Assembly: GCA_001534745.1 (NCBI GenBank)
Contig: CP013997.1
Coordinates: 2,294,001-2,358,000, forward strand
Source of the DNA: Pseudomonas monteilii
Lineage (GTDB): Bacteria; Pseudomonadota; Gammaproteobacteria; Pseudomonadales; Pseudomonadaceae
Length of the DNA stretch: 64,000 nt
Direction: 5' to 3'
Shown in pieces: positions 44,979 to 53,314 of this stretch. Within the stretch, counting starts at the first letter, position 1, and each line of letters opens with the position of its first letter. Both the position numbers and the translations under genes were made by a program. Under the pieces are notes generated by a model. It did no database searches and had not been told where the DNA came from. It saw only the letters and a list, made by a program, of their open reading frames with translations.

Positions 44979-46451
44979 TTACGAGGTCTGTGTCGGCCAG
45001 TTCGCCAGGATGCGCTGCCGCAGCGCCTCGGGATACGCCTGCTCGAACGAGGCATGCAGGTGCCTGTCTTCAGGCTGGAGCGTGTCGAAGACCACCTTGG
45101 GGCCACGACGCGCTTCGTACTCCGCCTCCCGATAGCATTGCGGCAGACGCACGATGGGCTGGTCTTCGAACACCGCGCGGCGACCCGTGGGGTGTACGCG
45201 TGTAGCCAACGCCCAGACCACATCGTCGATGGAGGTCGGATCGATGTCGTCGTCCACCAGGTAGATCTGCGGCACGAACAGCATCGCATCGGTGTTGAAC
45301 AGCACCTCGCCTACGCGCTGGGCGAAGGCCTCGCTGGAGACGCCTGGCAAGCGTTGCCGCCAGTCCCGTGGCGCGACTGCCAGGAACCAGTGCACGGCCG
45401 CCGGCTCGGGCGCCCAGACGGTAGTGATGGGCAACCCAGCGTCTTGCAGCCGGCTCAAGGCGTCGGCGGCGATGCCGATCGCCCAGACGGTGTGCGACTC
45501 GTCCGTGGGCCGCCCGGCGACCACCAGCGGCCAGATCGGATCTTCGCGGTGGGTGATGGTCTCGACATGGAAGGTCGGCTGGGCGGAAGAGCCGGTGCCC
45601 AGGTACCCGCCATACTCGCCGTAAGGGCCTTCCAGGCAGTCGCGCTCGAGGGAGACATGCCCTTCGATGACGATTTCAGCCGATGCCGGGACGTCGAGAT
45701 CGACGCTGATGGCCTTGACCAGTTTCACCGGCTCGCCCGCCAGTGCACCGACGAAGTCGGCTTCGTCCACCTCGGCGGGCAGCGGCATGCCGGACAGGCA
45801 CGAGATCGCCGGGGCTGGCCCCTGCACCAGGGCATAGGGCATCGGTTTGCCCAAGGCGACCCACTCGCCCCAGATCTGCCCGATGTGCTGGCTGGGCACC
45901 ATCAGGCCGACCATGCGCTTGCCGTCGACCTTCATGACCCGTGCGATGGACCAGTTCACCCAGCGGCCATCGGGCGTCTTGACGATCAGCGTGCCCCAGG
46001 TGTTGGCGTAGCGTCCGCCGTCATGGTCATGGGCGAACGGGATGGGAAAGCGGTCCAGCGTCGCCTGCTCACCGCGCAGGACGTGCTGTTGGCTGAGGGC
46101 GTGCCCGGCCTCCACGCGTACCGGCTTGATGTAGGGCACCCGGCGCGTGGCGGCGAGGGCGTTGACGATGGCAGGGCCCGTGGACTGCGCGGGCAACCCC
46201 AGCGAGAGGGCGACACGGGCATAGGGCATGTCGGGCCGAGAGCACAGCGCGGCGGGCGCACCGAGGATACGGAAACCCGGCGCCACGCCCCGAATGTTCT
46301 CGAACAACGGCGCTGGCGAGCGGATCTCGTAGCTGCGCCGGGTGATGGCGCCCGGTTCCAGATCGCCGTCGACTTCCCGGTGGATGTGCATGACATCCCC
46401 CAAGGCGTCCAGGGCGGTCAGATAATCCCTCAAATTGTCGAAATACGGCAT
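44979..46451 (-). CDS. UbiD-family decarboxylase
   Basis: The product has about 490 residues. The prenylated-FMN enzyme family is recognised from SIARVMKVDGKRMVGLMVPSQHIG in the cofactor region and EGPYGEYGGYLG with the catalytic Glu cluster. Relatives decarboxylate aromatic or alpha,beta-unsaturated acids and need UbiX-made prenyl-FMN; no ubiX is nearby. GGAG 9 nt upstream supports ATG 46451 over ATG 46466. It is the last gene of the oxidase-tatABC operon, 37 bp after tatC, suggesting it processes a product of the same pathway. The substrate is unknown. Confidence 0.88.
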   Translation of the reverse strand: MPYFDNLRDYLTALDALGDVMHIHREVDGDLEPGAITRRSYEIRSPAPLFENIRGVAPGFRILGAPAALCSRPDMPYARVALSLGLPAQSTGPAIVNALAATRRVPYIKPVRVEAGHALSQQHVLRGEQATLDRFPIPFAHDHDGGRYANTWGTLIVKTPDGRWVNWSIARVMKVDGKRMVGLMVPSQHIGQIWGEWVALGKPMPYALVQGPAPAISCLSGMPLPAEVDEADFVGALAGEPVKLVKAISVDLDVPASAEIVIEGHVSLERDCLEGPYGEYGGYLGTGSSAQPTFHVETITHREDPIWPLVVAGRPTDESHTVWAIGIAADALSRLQDAGLPITTVWAPEPAAVHWFLAVAPRDWRQRLPGVSSEAFAQRVGEVLFNTDAMLFVPQIYLVDDDIDPTSIDDVVWALATRVHPTGRRAVFEDQPIVRLPQCYREAEYEARRGPKVVFDTLQPEDRHLHASFEQAYPEALRQRILANWPTQTS

Positions 46452-46488
46452 GCTTTCAGGCTCCATTGAAAGTCAAGTGGGGGGTGCG

Positions 46489-47259
46489 CTACTGCGACGC
46501 CGAATAGGGGCGGCGATCGTCCGCCTCGCGGCGCGTGCGGATCAGGCCACCGCACAGCACGCCGACCTCGAACAGCAGCCACATGGGCACGGCGAGCAGC
46601 GTTTGCGAAAAGATGTCCGGTGGGGTCAGGACCATGCCGGCGACGAAGCAGCCGATGATCACGTACGGGCGGGCCTTCTTCAGGGCCTTGACCTCGACCA
46701 CGCCGATCCACACCAGCAGCACCACGGCCACAGGGATCTCGAACGCGACGCCGAAGGCGAAGAACAGGGTCATGACGAAGTCGAGGTAGCTAGCGATGTC
46801 GGTCATCATCGACACGCCCTCTGGTGTGGCGCTGGCGAAGAAACTGAACATCAGCGGAAACACCAGAAAGTAGGCGAACGCCATGCCGGCGTAGAACAGC
46901 AGGATGCTCGACACCAGCAACGCCAGGGCAATGCGTTTTTCCTGGCGGTACAGCCCTGGCGCGATGAACCCCCAGACCTGCTGCAGAATGAACGGAATGG
47001 CCAGGAACAGCGAGACGGTCAAAGTCAACTTGAACGGTGTCAGAAACGGCGAAGCCACGTCCGTGGCGATCATCGTCGCATTGGCCGGCAGGTGCTCACG
47101 CAGCGGCGCGGACACCAGGGTGTAGATCGGCTGGGCGAAGGAGAACAGCCCGGCGAAGATCAGGAAGACGGCCGCCACGCACCGCAGCAGACGCGTACGC
47201 AGTTCGGTCAGGTGGGACACCAGCGGCATGGGCGGGTCGAGTCGCAAATGATCGGTCAT
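46489..47259 (-). CDS. tatC: Twin-arginine translocase subunit TatC
   Basis: The 256-residue protein has six membrane segments. The TatC signatures are [14 protein letters not shown], the periplasmic loop around [39 protein letters not shown], and [21 protein letters not shown]. TatC with TatB recognises the twin-arginine signal. ATG 47259 overlaps the tatB stop. This Tat set sits in a catabolic operon and not in the usual housekeeping context, so it may be an additional translocon. Confidence 0.96.
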   Translation of the reverse strand: MTDHLRLDPPMPLVSHLTELRTRLLRCVAAVFLIFAGLFSFAQPIYTLVSAPLREHLPANATMIATDVASPFLTPFKLTLTVSLFLAIPFILQQVWGFIAPGLYRQEKRIALALLVSSILLFYAGMAFAYFLVFPLMFSFFASATPEGVSMMTDIASYLDFVMTLFFAFGVAFEIPVAVVLLVWIGVVEVKALKKARPYVIIGCFVAGMVLTPPDIFSQTLLAVPMWLLFEVGVLCGGLIRTRREADDRRPYSASQ

Positions 47260-47525
47260 GGGGTTCGCGGTGACCCCGTCTGTTTGGGCACAGCAGACGC
47301 TTGAGCCGAGGGGGCCTTCGCGAGCGGCGCGGGGGGCAAGGGTGGGTGAGCGCCGTCGGTGCCCAGCTCGCGCTCGACCTCGGCCTTGATCGCACTCACG
47401 CTGCGCTTGAACCGGCCGATCCACAACCCTGCCGTACGCGCCGCACCCGGCAGGCGCTCGGGGCCCAGGACCAGCAGGGCCACCAGCGCGACCAGCGACA
47501 GCTCGCTGAAACTGATACCGAACAT
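47256..47525 (-). CDS. tatB: Twin-arginine translocase subunit TatB
   Basis: The 89-residue product begins [26 protein letters not shown], the diagnostic TatB start with Glu8 and the GPERLP hinge. An amphipathic helix ([19 protein letters not shown]) and a Pro/Ala-rich tail follow. It is shorter than most housekeeping TatB proteins. It forms the receptor complex with TatC and lies 2 bp after tatA. Confidence 0.95.
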   Translation of the reverse strand: MFGISFSELSLVALVALLVLGPERLPGAARTAGLWIGRFKRSVSAIKAEVERELGTDGAHPPLPPAPLAKAPSAQASAVPKQTGSPRTP

Positions 47526-47527
47526 GC

Positions 47528-47755
47528 TCAGACGTGCTGCTGTGGCTGGGCGCTGGCCTGCGCCGTAGACGTGGATGCAGAAGGGGCCGGCTGAGCCGTT
47601 GCGCTCGGGGCATCCCCGTCATCCTTCATGGCCTTGCGAAAGCCCTTGATCGATTCGCCCAGGTCGCCACCCAGGTGCTTCAGCTTCTTGGTGCCGAAGA
47701 CCAGGACGACCACGCCCAGCAGGACGATCCAGTGTTTCCAGTCGAAAATACCCAT
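47528..47755 (-). CDS. tatA: Twin-arginine translocase subunit TatA
   Basis: The 75-residue product begins [46 protein letters not shown], with one membrane helix, the FGTKKL hinge and an amphipathic helix. TatA polymers form the transport passage. The ATG at 47755 is preferred; an upstream in-frame extension lacks TatA features. The gene follows the exported oxidase by 72 bp containing a hairpin. Confidence 0.95.
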   Translation of the reverse strand: MGIFDWKHWIVLLGVVVLVFGTKKLKHLGGDLGESIKGFRKAMKDDGDAPSATAQPAPSASTSTAQASAQPQQHV

Positions 47756-47797
47756 GATGCTCTCTGTGTTGTCGTGCCTTGCAGGCAGGGTTGGACA

Positions 47798-47820
47798 GGC
47801 CGGTGCGCTGGGCACCGGCC
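47798..47820 (-). promoter_or_regulatory. Hairpin between the Tat oxidase gene and tatA
   Basis: GGCCGGTGC and GCACCGGCC are perfect 9-bp arms with a 5-nt loop, 8 bp after the oxidase stop. There is no T-run on the minus strand. It may stabilise the oxidase mRNA or reduce read-through into tatABC. Confidence 0.5.
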
Positions 47821-47827
47821 TCTGGGA

Positions 47828-49264
47828 TCAGGCTTCCATGCCTGCCTTGGCCTGACCGGTGCGCAAGGTGAAGTTCACGCCGATCGACAGCATCGGCTGG
47901 GGCGGATTCCAGTTCGGCTTCGGTGCGGTCAGCAGGAAGTCGGTCAGAGGCTCTTTCTTACCGGCCAACAGGTTGGCCAGCAGGGTGCCCGTGGCCGTGC
48001 CGCGCACGGTGCCCAGGCCATTGCACGCCAGGGCGCCATAGACGTTCTCGCGCAGCTCGCCGAAGAAGCCCGCGCCATTACGGGTCATGCCCAGGCCACC
48101 GCCCCAGGTGTGCTCGAACGGCACGTCGGTCAGGGTCGGGAAACGACGTTCGAACGACAGGCGATGGGCTGCCCGTACCTTGTCGGTGTAGCCGTCCTTG
48201 GAGCGGCCGTCCGGGTTGAAGCTGAAGCTGTTGCGCACCAGGATGCGGTTGTCGTGCGTGCGGCGCAGGGTCGAGCCGAACGGATCGGCCGGGATCACGC
48301 CCCAGAAGGGCAGGCCACCGATGCTGGCCTGTTCGGACGCCGTCAGCGGACGGGTCAGGCTGCCGTAGGTGAAGATCGGCAACATGCGGTTTTCCAGGAA
48401 GCCGAAGTGCTGACCGAAATGGTTGTTGCCCAGGATCAGCTTGTCGGCCGTGATGCGCCCGGTCGGGTGATGCAGCACGATCTTCTGGCCATAGTCGACG
48501 GCGGTGATCACCGTGTCCTCGTACAGCGTAACGTTCTCCGGCAGGCTGTCGGCCAGGCCTTTGACCAGGGCCGAGGGCTGAACCAGCATGGTGCCGGGGG
48601 TGTACAGCGCCTTGCGGTAGAACGACGTGCCGATGTGCTCCTTGAGCTCATCGCCCTCGATCAGCTGGACCTTCTCGCCCAGCGCCTCCAGGCCGCCCCG
48701 GTAGGCATTGAGCACGGCGATCCCTTCGTCCTCGATGGCCGCCTGGTACTTGCCGGAAGGGCGCAGATGCGCATCGACGATGTTGTGCTCGGCCACCAGG
48801 TCGCGAAGGATGCCCTGACCGCGTTGGTTCAGGTGCAGGACGTTTCTGGCGTTGGCCTTGTCACCGATGTAGTCCGGCGCGCCGATATCGTGCGGCACGT
48901 CGATCAGAAAGCCCGCATTGCGGCCCGAAGTACCGAAGCCGACTTGCTGGGCCTCGACCAGAATCACCTTGTCCTGAGGGAAATTCAGGGCCAATTGACG
49001 TGCGGCCGCCAGGCCGGTGAAACCGGCGCCAATGACGACCCAGGGGGCCTTGTCATCGCCGATCAGGGGCGCCTTGGGCTGACGCACGCGGCTGGTGTGG
49101 AACCAGCCCGGCGAGGCATCGTCACGCGGCAGTGCATCGACCCGCACCAGCGATGACGGATCGGCCGGAATACCGTTATCGAGCAGTGCAGCTGCTCCAC
49201 CGGCTGCCACGACACCGGCGCCGACGCCAGCGCCAATCAGTACGTTCCTGCGAGTAACGGCCAT
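47828..49264 (-). CDS. Tat-exported FAD-dependent amine/amino-acid oxidoreductase (DAO family)
   Basis: The 478-residue product starts MAVTRRNVLIGAGVGAGVVA, a twin-arginine signal with TRRNVLI and a hydrophobic Ala/Gly core. The DAO fold follows: VVIGAGFTGLAAARQLAL, EAQQVGFGTSGRNAGF and GLGTVRGTATGTLL. It is the paralogue of the cytoplasmic enzyme at 37669-38988 with about 40 extra N-terminal residues. Folding with FAD before export explains the Tat signal and the adjacent tatABC genes. It should oxidise an amine in the periplasm. A GntR-type motif shared with the GntR promoter lies 134 bp upstream. The substrate is unknown. Confidence 0.9.
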   Translation of the reverse strand: MAVTRRNVLIGAGVGAGVVAAGGAAALLDNGIPADPSSLVRVDALPRDDASPGWFHTSRVRQPKAPLIGDDKAPWVVIGAGFTGLAAARQLALNFPQDKVILVEAQQVGFGTSGRNAGFLIDVPHDIGAPDYIGDKANARNVLHLNQRGQGILRDLVAEHNIVDAHLRPSGKYQAAIEDEGIAVLNAYRGGLEALGEKVQLIEGDELKEHIGTSFYRKALYTPGTMLVQPSALVKGLADSLPENVTLYEDTVITAVDYGQKIVLHHPTGRITADKLILGNNHFGQHFGFLENRMLPIFTYGSLTRPLTASEQASIGGLPFWGVIPADPFGSTLRRTHDNRILVRNSFSFNPDGRSKDGYTDKVRAAHRLSFERRFPTLTDVPFEHTWGGGLGMTRNGAGFFGELRENVYGALACNGLGTVRGTATGTLLANLLAGKKEPLTDFLLTAPKPNWNPPQPMLSIGVNFTLRTGQAKAGMEA

Positions 49265-49397
49265 TTACATCCATCTCAATCGAAGTGGTTGGGAAGCGGC
49301 GACGGCAAGCGCCATCGCGTCGAATTCGTCCATCGTCAAAGCCGACAGAAGACAGGTCTGTGGAGAAAAGAAGTCCTATCTATATGAATTCAATGTG

Positions 49398-49410
49398 TAT
49401 ACAGATTGTA
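49398..49410. promoter_or_regulatory. GntR-type operator candidate TATACAGATTGTA
   Basis: It matches TATACAAATTGTA at 36812-36824 at 12 of 13 bases. It lies in the 349-bp gap (49265-49613) upstream of the Tat oxidase operon. Extended arms are GTGTATACA and TTGTATGAT. Otherwise the gap holds a terminator and no gene. Confidence 0.5.
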
Positions 49411-49575
49411 TGATGTTGTTTCAGGGTGCGTCAATCTGACTCGCCCTGAGGCGGATCGCCCATTGGCCAGACGAGCAGGGCAGAGACGCCTGCCCTTGAG
49501 GTACAGGTGACTCGTGGATTCAAGGAAGGGGATCGAGAGGGAGCTGAACAGCGGCAGGCGATGGATATCGATAGG

Positions 49576-49607
49576 CCGAAACGGGCGCCAGGCAGCGCCC
49601 GTTTCGG
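49576..49607 (-). terminator. Strong hairpin terminator of the seven-gene operon
   Basis: CCGAAACGGGCGC and GCGCCCGTTTCGG form a perfect 13-bp stem around a 6-nt loop, 6 bp after the alpha/beta hydrolase stop. It would isolate this operon from the Tat oxidase promoter. Confidence 0.75.
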
Positions 49608-49613
49608 TGTGCA

Positions 49614-50507
49614 TCACTGCGCGTATTGAGCCTTGGCGAACGTCGCGATAGCGTCGGCCATGGCCTTGGGCTGCTCGGGCGCCATGGCGTGCCCGGCGTT
49701 CTTGAGCACCACCACCTGGACACGATCGCCCAGCATGCTTTTCAGCACGCCCGAGAATCGGCGCGGGGCGACCGTATCCGCCTCGCCCTGCAGGTCCAGG
49801 ATCGGTGCCTTGCCGGCGGCGAAATAGTCGTCGACCGGGGTGGAGTTGCGCGCGTGGGACTCGGCGTCATGGGTGTCGTGGTGCCATCCGTCCAGCCAGA
49901 CACGCGGGTCGTTGCCAGGGGCGAAGAAGGCTTTGCGCAGATAGACCAGGCGCTGCGCCTCGGGTAGCGACAGGTCACCGGCGCCATCGATGGCCTGGCG
50001 CATCTCGGCATTGATGGGCTTTTCGGTCGACCCAGGCGGGACTTTCCCAGCAGACGCCGCGGCGAGCACGACGCCACGCACCAGGTCGGGCCTGTCGGCC
50101 GCCAGTTGCCGCGCGGGGAAGTTGCCCCAGGCATGCCCTACGACGACCACGGGGCCTTGCTGTTCGTGCTCGACCACGGCCGCGATGTCCCGAGCGAAGT
50201 CATGCACGGACAGGCGCTCCATCGGGCCCTTGCTTTGGCCGATACCCCGGGGCTCCGGGCGCACGACCCTGAACCCGTCCTGCTGCAGGTAGTGGGCGAC
50301 CTGGTCGTAATCACGGCCGGAGCGCCCCAGCGAGGGCAGCATCACGATGATGGGGCCTATGCCCTGGGAATTGACCTCGATTTGCACGTTGTCATAACGC
50401 ACGACGTCCTGGTGCACGGCATCCTGTGCAGGCGGGGTGCTCGCCAGGGCGATGGACGCGGTCAGCGTCAGGGACGCCGCCATGAGGAAGCGGGATAACG
50501 GTTTCAT
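49614..50507 (-). CDS. Secreted alpha/beta-hydrolase-fold protein lacking the nucleophile Ser (copy 1)
   Basis: The 297-residue product has a Sec signal (MKPLSRFLMAASLTLTASIALA) and an alpha/beta hydrolase fold with RPEPRGIGQS, an acid residue in LDLQGEADTV and the His in NAGHAMAPEQP. At the nucleophile elbow it reads VVGHAWGN, so the usual GxSxG is GHAWG with Ala in place of Ser. It may use another chemistry (RutD-like or cofactorless) or only bind ligand. ATGA overlap links it to the preceding binding protein gene. A second copy is at 57299. Confidence 0.85.
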   Translation of the reverse strand: MKPLSRFLMAASLTLTASIALASTPPAQDAVHQDVVRYDNVQIEVNSQGIGPIIVMLPSLGRSGRDYDQVAHYLQQDGFRVVRPEPRGIGQSKGPMERLSVHDFARDIAAVVEHEQQGPVVVVGHAWGNFPARQLAADRPDLVRGVVLAAASAGKVPPGSTEKPINAEMRQAIDGAGDLSLPEAQRLVYLRKAFFAPGNDPRVWLDGWHHDTHDAESHARNSTPVDDYFAAGKAPILDLQGEADTVAPRRFSGVLKSMLGDRVQVVVLKNAGHAMAPEQPKAMADAIATFAKAQYAQ

Positions 50508-51316
50508 GGCTGTTTTCCTTGGGCAGGTTGCAGGGGGGCAGGCTCGAGGCCGCTCTGCTCGAGCAGGGCATGAGCCTCGGGGCTGTTGAGGTAGGCGATG
50601 AATCCACGTGCGGCCTCGGCGTTACCGGCGCCGCTGGCCACGGCGGCGTAGAAGCGGCTGACCTTCTGCAGCTCATCGGGAAGCGGGCCCAGGTACTCAA
50701 CGCCCGGGGTCACCTTCAGCTCGCTGATCTGCTGCATGCCGATGTCCGCTTCGCCCCGGGCAAGCGCCGTGCCCACCAGTTCCTTGCCCTGGATTTCGAC
50801 GGTTTTGTGCCTGACCTGATCGGCGATGCCCAGGCGAGCGAAAAGCGCGGTCCGGATGTAGACCCCGCTTGCGCCTTGGGAATAGGCGATCCGGTCGGCG
50901 CTCAGCAGGGCCGTGCGCACGTCCGACACCGTGGACACCGGCACACGGGGATGGCCTTTGGGCACGCCTACGCCGATGCGGGAGTCGGCGACTTCGCGGC
51001 GTGTCGACAGGTCGAACACGCCGGTCGGACCGAGCAGATCCAGGGTCTCGCCAGCCATGATGGCCAGGTCCATGGGCTCCTTGTGCTCGATCCTCTGCGG
51101 TATGGACTCGTGCGAGTCGCCCATCGAAGGCCCCCAGCTGATGCGCAGGGTATTGCCACTGGCTTTCTCGTACGCCGGTTGCAGCTGGGCCATGGCCCCC
51201 TTCAGCGCGCCACTGGCGATGACCTTGAGCTCGGACGCCTCGACACCGGCAGAGAGGGTCAGCAGGCTTGCAAGGCCCGTGGAGAGCAAGAGCGGAGCAG
51301 ATCTTGTTTTTTTCAT
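50504..51316 (-). CDS. Orphan periplasmic binding protein (ModA-like fold)
   Basis: The 270-residue product has a Sec signal (MKKTRSAPLLLSTGLASLLTLSAGVEA). A type II binding-protein fold follows, with LKVIASGALKGAMAQLQPAYEKASG, DLAIMAGETLDLL, YSQGASGVYIRTAL and GEADIGMQQISEL. ModA relatives bind oxyanions, but the substitution of the ligand Ser/Tyr pattern and the setting among organic-acid genes suggest an organic ligand. No ABC permease or ATPase is adjacent. GAAGGT precedes the ATG. Confidence 0.82.
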   Translation of the reverse strand: MKKTRSAPLLLSTGLASLLTLSAGVEASELKVIASGALKGAMAQLQPAYEKASGNTLRISWGPSMGDSHESIPQRIEHKEPMDLAIMAGETLDLLGPTGVFDLSTRREVADSRIGVGVPKGHPRVPVSTVSDVRTALLSADRIAYSQGASGVYIRTALFARLGIADQVRHKTVEIQGKELVGTALARGEADIGMQQISELKVTPGVEYLGPLPDELQKVSRFYAAVASGAGNAEAARGFIAYLNSPEAHALLEQSGLEPAPLQPAQGKQP

Positions 51317-51340
51317 TGAGCTACCTTCGAAAGGACGCCT

Positions 51341-52276
51341 TCAGGCGCCGCGAGTATTGACGAACAACGCGTACAACGAGGTGGTGGAGGCCATCAGCAG
51401 GCGATTGCGCCGCGGCCCCCCGAAGCAGAGGTTGGCGCAGCGTTCCGGCAGGTCGATGTGCCCGATGGCGGTGCCGTCAGGTGCGAAGATCCGCACGCCG
51501 TCCAGGCCCGGCTCGGGAGCACCCCAGCCGCACCACAGGTTGCCGTCGACGTCCAGGCGCAGGCCGTCGGGCAAGCCGGTGCCGGCGTCGATCAACATCC
51601 GGCGCTCGCTGAGCGAGTGATGGTCATCGACGCTGTAGGCCACGATACGGCGCGGGCGGGCCCGTGATTCGACCAGGTAGAGCGTCTTCTCATCGGGCGA
51701 GAAGGCGAGCCCGTTGGGGCCTTCGAGGTCGTGTGCAACGCAGCGAAGCGTGCCGTCCGGCGTCAGGCAGTACACGTTGGCCGGCAGCGCCGCCTCGCCC
51801 TGACGCCCCATGTAATCGCTGACCAGGCCGAACGGCGGATCGGTGAACCAGATACTGTCGTCCGACTTCACCACGATATCGTTCGGGGAGTTGAGCGGCT
51901 TGCCCTCGAAGTGACTCGCCAGCACGGTGACGCTGCCGTCGTATTCCGTGCGTGTGACACGCCGCTCACCGTGTTCGCAGACCAGCAGCCGGCCTTGTCG
52001 ATCACGGGTCAGGCCATTGGCCTGATGGGCCGGTTGACGAAACGTGCCCATCGCGCCCGTGGCCTCGTCCCAACGCAGGATGCGGTCGTTGGGCAGGTCG
52101 GTGAACAGCAGGTAGCGGCCGTCGGCGAACCAGACCGGTCCTTCGGCCCAACGCAGGCCGCCACCCAGGCGTTCGACCTTCGCATGGGCGAGTTGGTAAT
52201 GCGCAAAGCGTGGATCAAGCGCCCGCACGGCCGGATCAGGCACGCGGGGGCTTGGACGCCACTCTCTATCGTCCAT
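51341..52276 (-). CDS. SMP-30/gluconolactonase-family lactonase
   Basis: The 311-residue six-bladed beta-propeller carries the family's metal-site segments: GLRWAEGPVWFADGRYLLFTDLPNDRILRWDE, KPLNSPNDIVVKSDDSIWFTDPPFG, GPNGLAFSPDEKTLYLVES and GLPDGLRLDVDGNLWCGW. It should hydrolyse a lactone with a divalent metal. There is no signal peptide. It lies between the LigI-like hydrolase and the binding protein genes, fitting a lactone-containing pathway. Confidence 0.92.
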   Translation of the reverse strand: MDDREWRPSPRVPDPAVRALDPRFAHYQLAHAKVERLGGGLRWAEGPVWFADGRYLLFTDLPNDRILRWDEATGAMGTFRQPAHQANGLTRDRQGRLLVCEHGERRVTRTEYDGSVTVLASHFEGKPLNSPNDIVVKSDDSIWFTDPPFGLVSDYMGRQGEAALPANVYCLTPDGTLRCVAHDLEGPNGLAFSPDEKTLYLVESRARPRRIVAYSVDDHHSLSERRMLIDAGTGLPDGLRLDVDGNLWCGWGAPEPGLDGVRIFAPDGTAIGHIDLPERCANLCFGGPRRNRLLMASTTSLYALFVNTRGA

Positions 52277-52309
52277 CGGGATGTCCTTCAGTGGTTGGGC
52301 GTGCAGAAC

Positions 52310-53254
52310 TCAGCGGTACAGACGGGCCGGGTTGTCGACCAGTACGGCCTGGGTCAACGCCGGGCTGTCGCAGACCTGCTGGATGAAGTCGAGCAGCAGG
52401 CCGTCGTCGGGCGGCGTGCCCTTGATGTTCGGGTGCGGCCAGTCGGAGCCCCAGATCGCCCGCTCGGGGGCGTACTGCAGCAGGTCACGCACGGGATTCA
52501 GGGCCTGCGGCCAGGGCCCCGGCTGGCCCTGCATCGCGCGGTCGACGCCGGACAGCTTGATCCAGCGGTCGGGCCGCTCGAGGTGCGTGCGCAGGGCGGC
52601 AAGTGCGGCCCGATCGAGCGGCGCCGTGAAGTCGGGCCGCGCCATGTGGTCGATGACCAGTGGCGTTTCGAGGGTCTTCCAGTGCTCCAGAAACGGCAGC
52701 AGGGTCGGCAGTTCCCCGTGCACCAGCACGTGCCAGCCGAAGGGGGCGACACGTTCGGCCAGGCGCTGCAAGGCCTGGGGGTCGCGCGCCCCGGGCAAGT
52801 GCCCCATCAGGTTGAAGCGGATGCCCCGCAGCCCGCCGTCGTGCAACGCCTGCAACTGCGCCTCGGTGGTGCTCTCGTCGATCAGGCCGACGCCACGGTA
52901 ACGGCCGCCACTCTCGGCGATCGCGGCCAGGATGGCAGTGTGATCGGTGCCATAGGGCGCCGCCTGGACCAGCACACCGTGGTCGATGTCCAGGCGCTGG
53001 TGCAGCGCCGACAGATCGCTGAAAGGCGCAGGATCAGGGGTGTAGGCTGCGTTGGCGGGAAGTGGAAAACGCGCCCAAGGTCCGTAGATATGGGTATGGC
53101 AGTCCCACATTCCGGACGCCGTGGTTGGACTGTGCATGGTGGCTCCAAGGGTCGGGTGGATCATTCCGCCGAGCAGGGCGACGCCGGTTGCAGCGATCGC
53201 CGTGCGCGTGATGAACAGGCGACGGGACGCCTGGGCCTGGCTGTGTTCGTCCAT
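52310..53254 (-). CDS. Tat-exported amidohydrolase of the 2-pyrone-4,6-dicarboxylate lactonase (LigI) family
   Basis: The 314-residue product starts with QASRRLFITRTAIAATGVAL, a twin-arginine signal (SRRLFI). The TIM-barrel metal hydrolase follows with MWDCHTHIYGP (HxH), FGWHVLVHGE, LVIDHMARP and the Asp in WGSDWPHPN. LigI-type enzymes open lactones such as 2-pyrone-4,6-dicarboxylate, normally in the cytoplasm. Export makes this one unusual and provides a second Tat cargo near the tatABC genes. CAGGTG before ATG 53254 supports the start. Confidence 0.88.
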   Translation of the reverse strand: MDEHSQAQASRRLFITRTAIAATGVALLGGMIHPTLGATMHSPTTASGMWDCHTHIYGPWARFPLPANAAYTPDPAPFSDLSALHQRLDIDHGVLVQAAPYGTDHTAILAAIAESGGRYRGVGLIDESTTEAQLQALHDGGLRGIRFNLMGHLPGARDPQALQRLAERVAPFGWHVLVHGELPTLLPFLEHWKTLETPLVIDHMARPDFTAPLDRAALAALRTHLERPDRWIKLSGVDRAMQGQPGPWPQALNPVRDLLQYAPERAIWGSDWPHPNIKGTPPDDGLLLDFIQQVCDSPALTQAVLVDNPARLYR

Positions 53255-53314
53255 GATCACCTGCTCGTGTGGGTGTCTGTTCAAGGAGGGGGCCCTGGCA
53301 GGCCCCCGTCGGGA

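Noticed and set aside
47256..47755. Horizontal transfer of the tat genes.
   Set aside because: I see no flanking tRNA, integrase, IS or clear base-composition change; paralogy within Pseudomonas is as likely.
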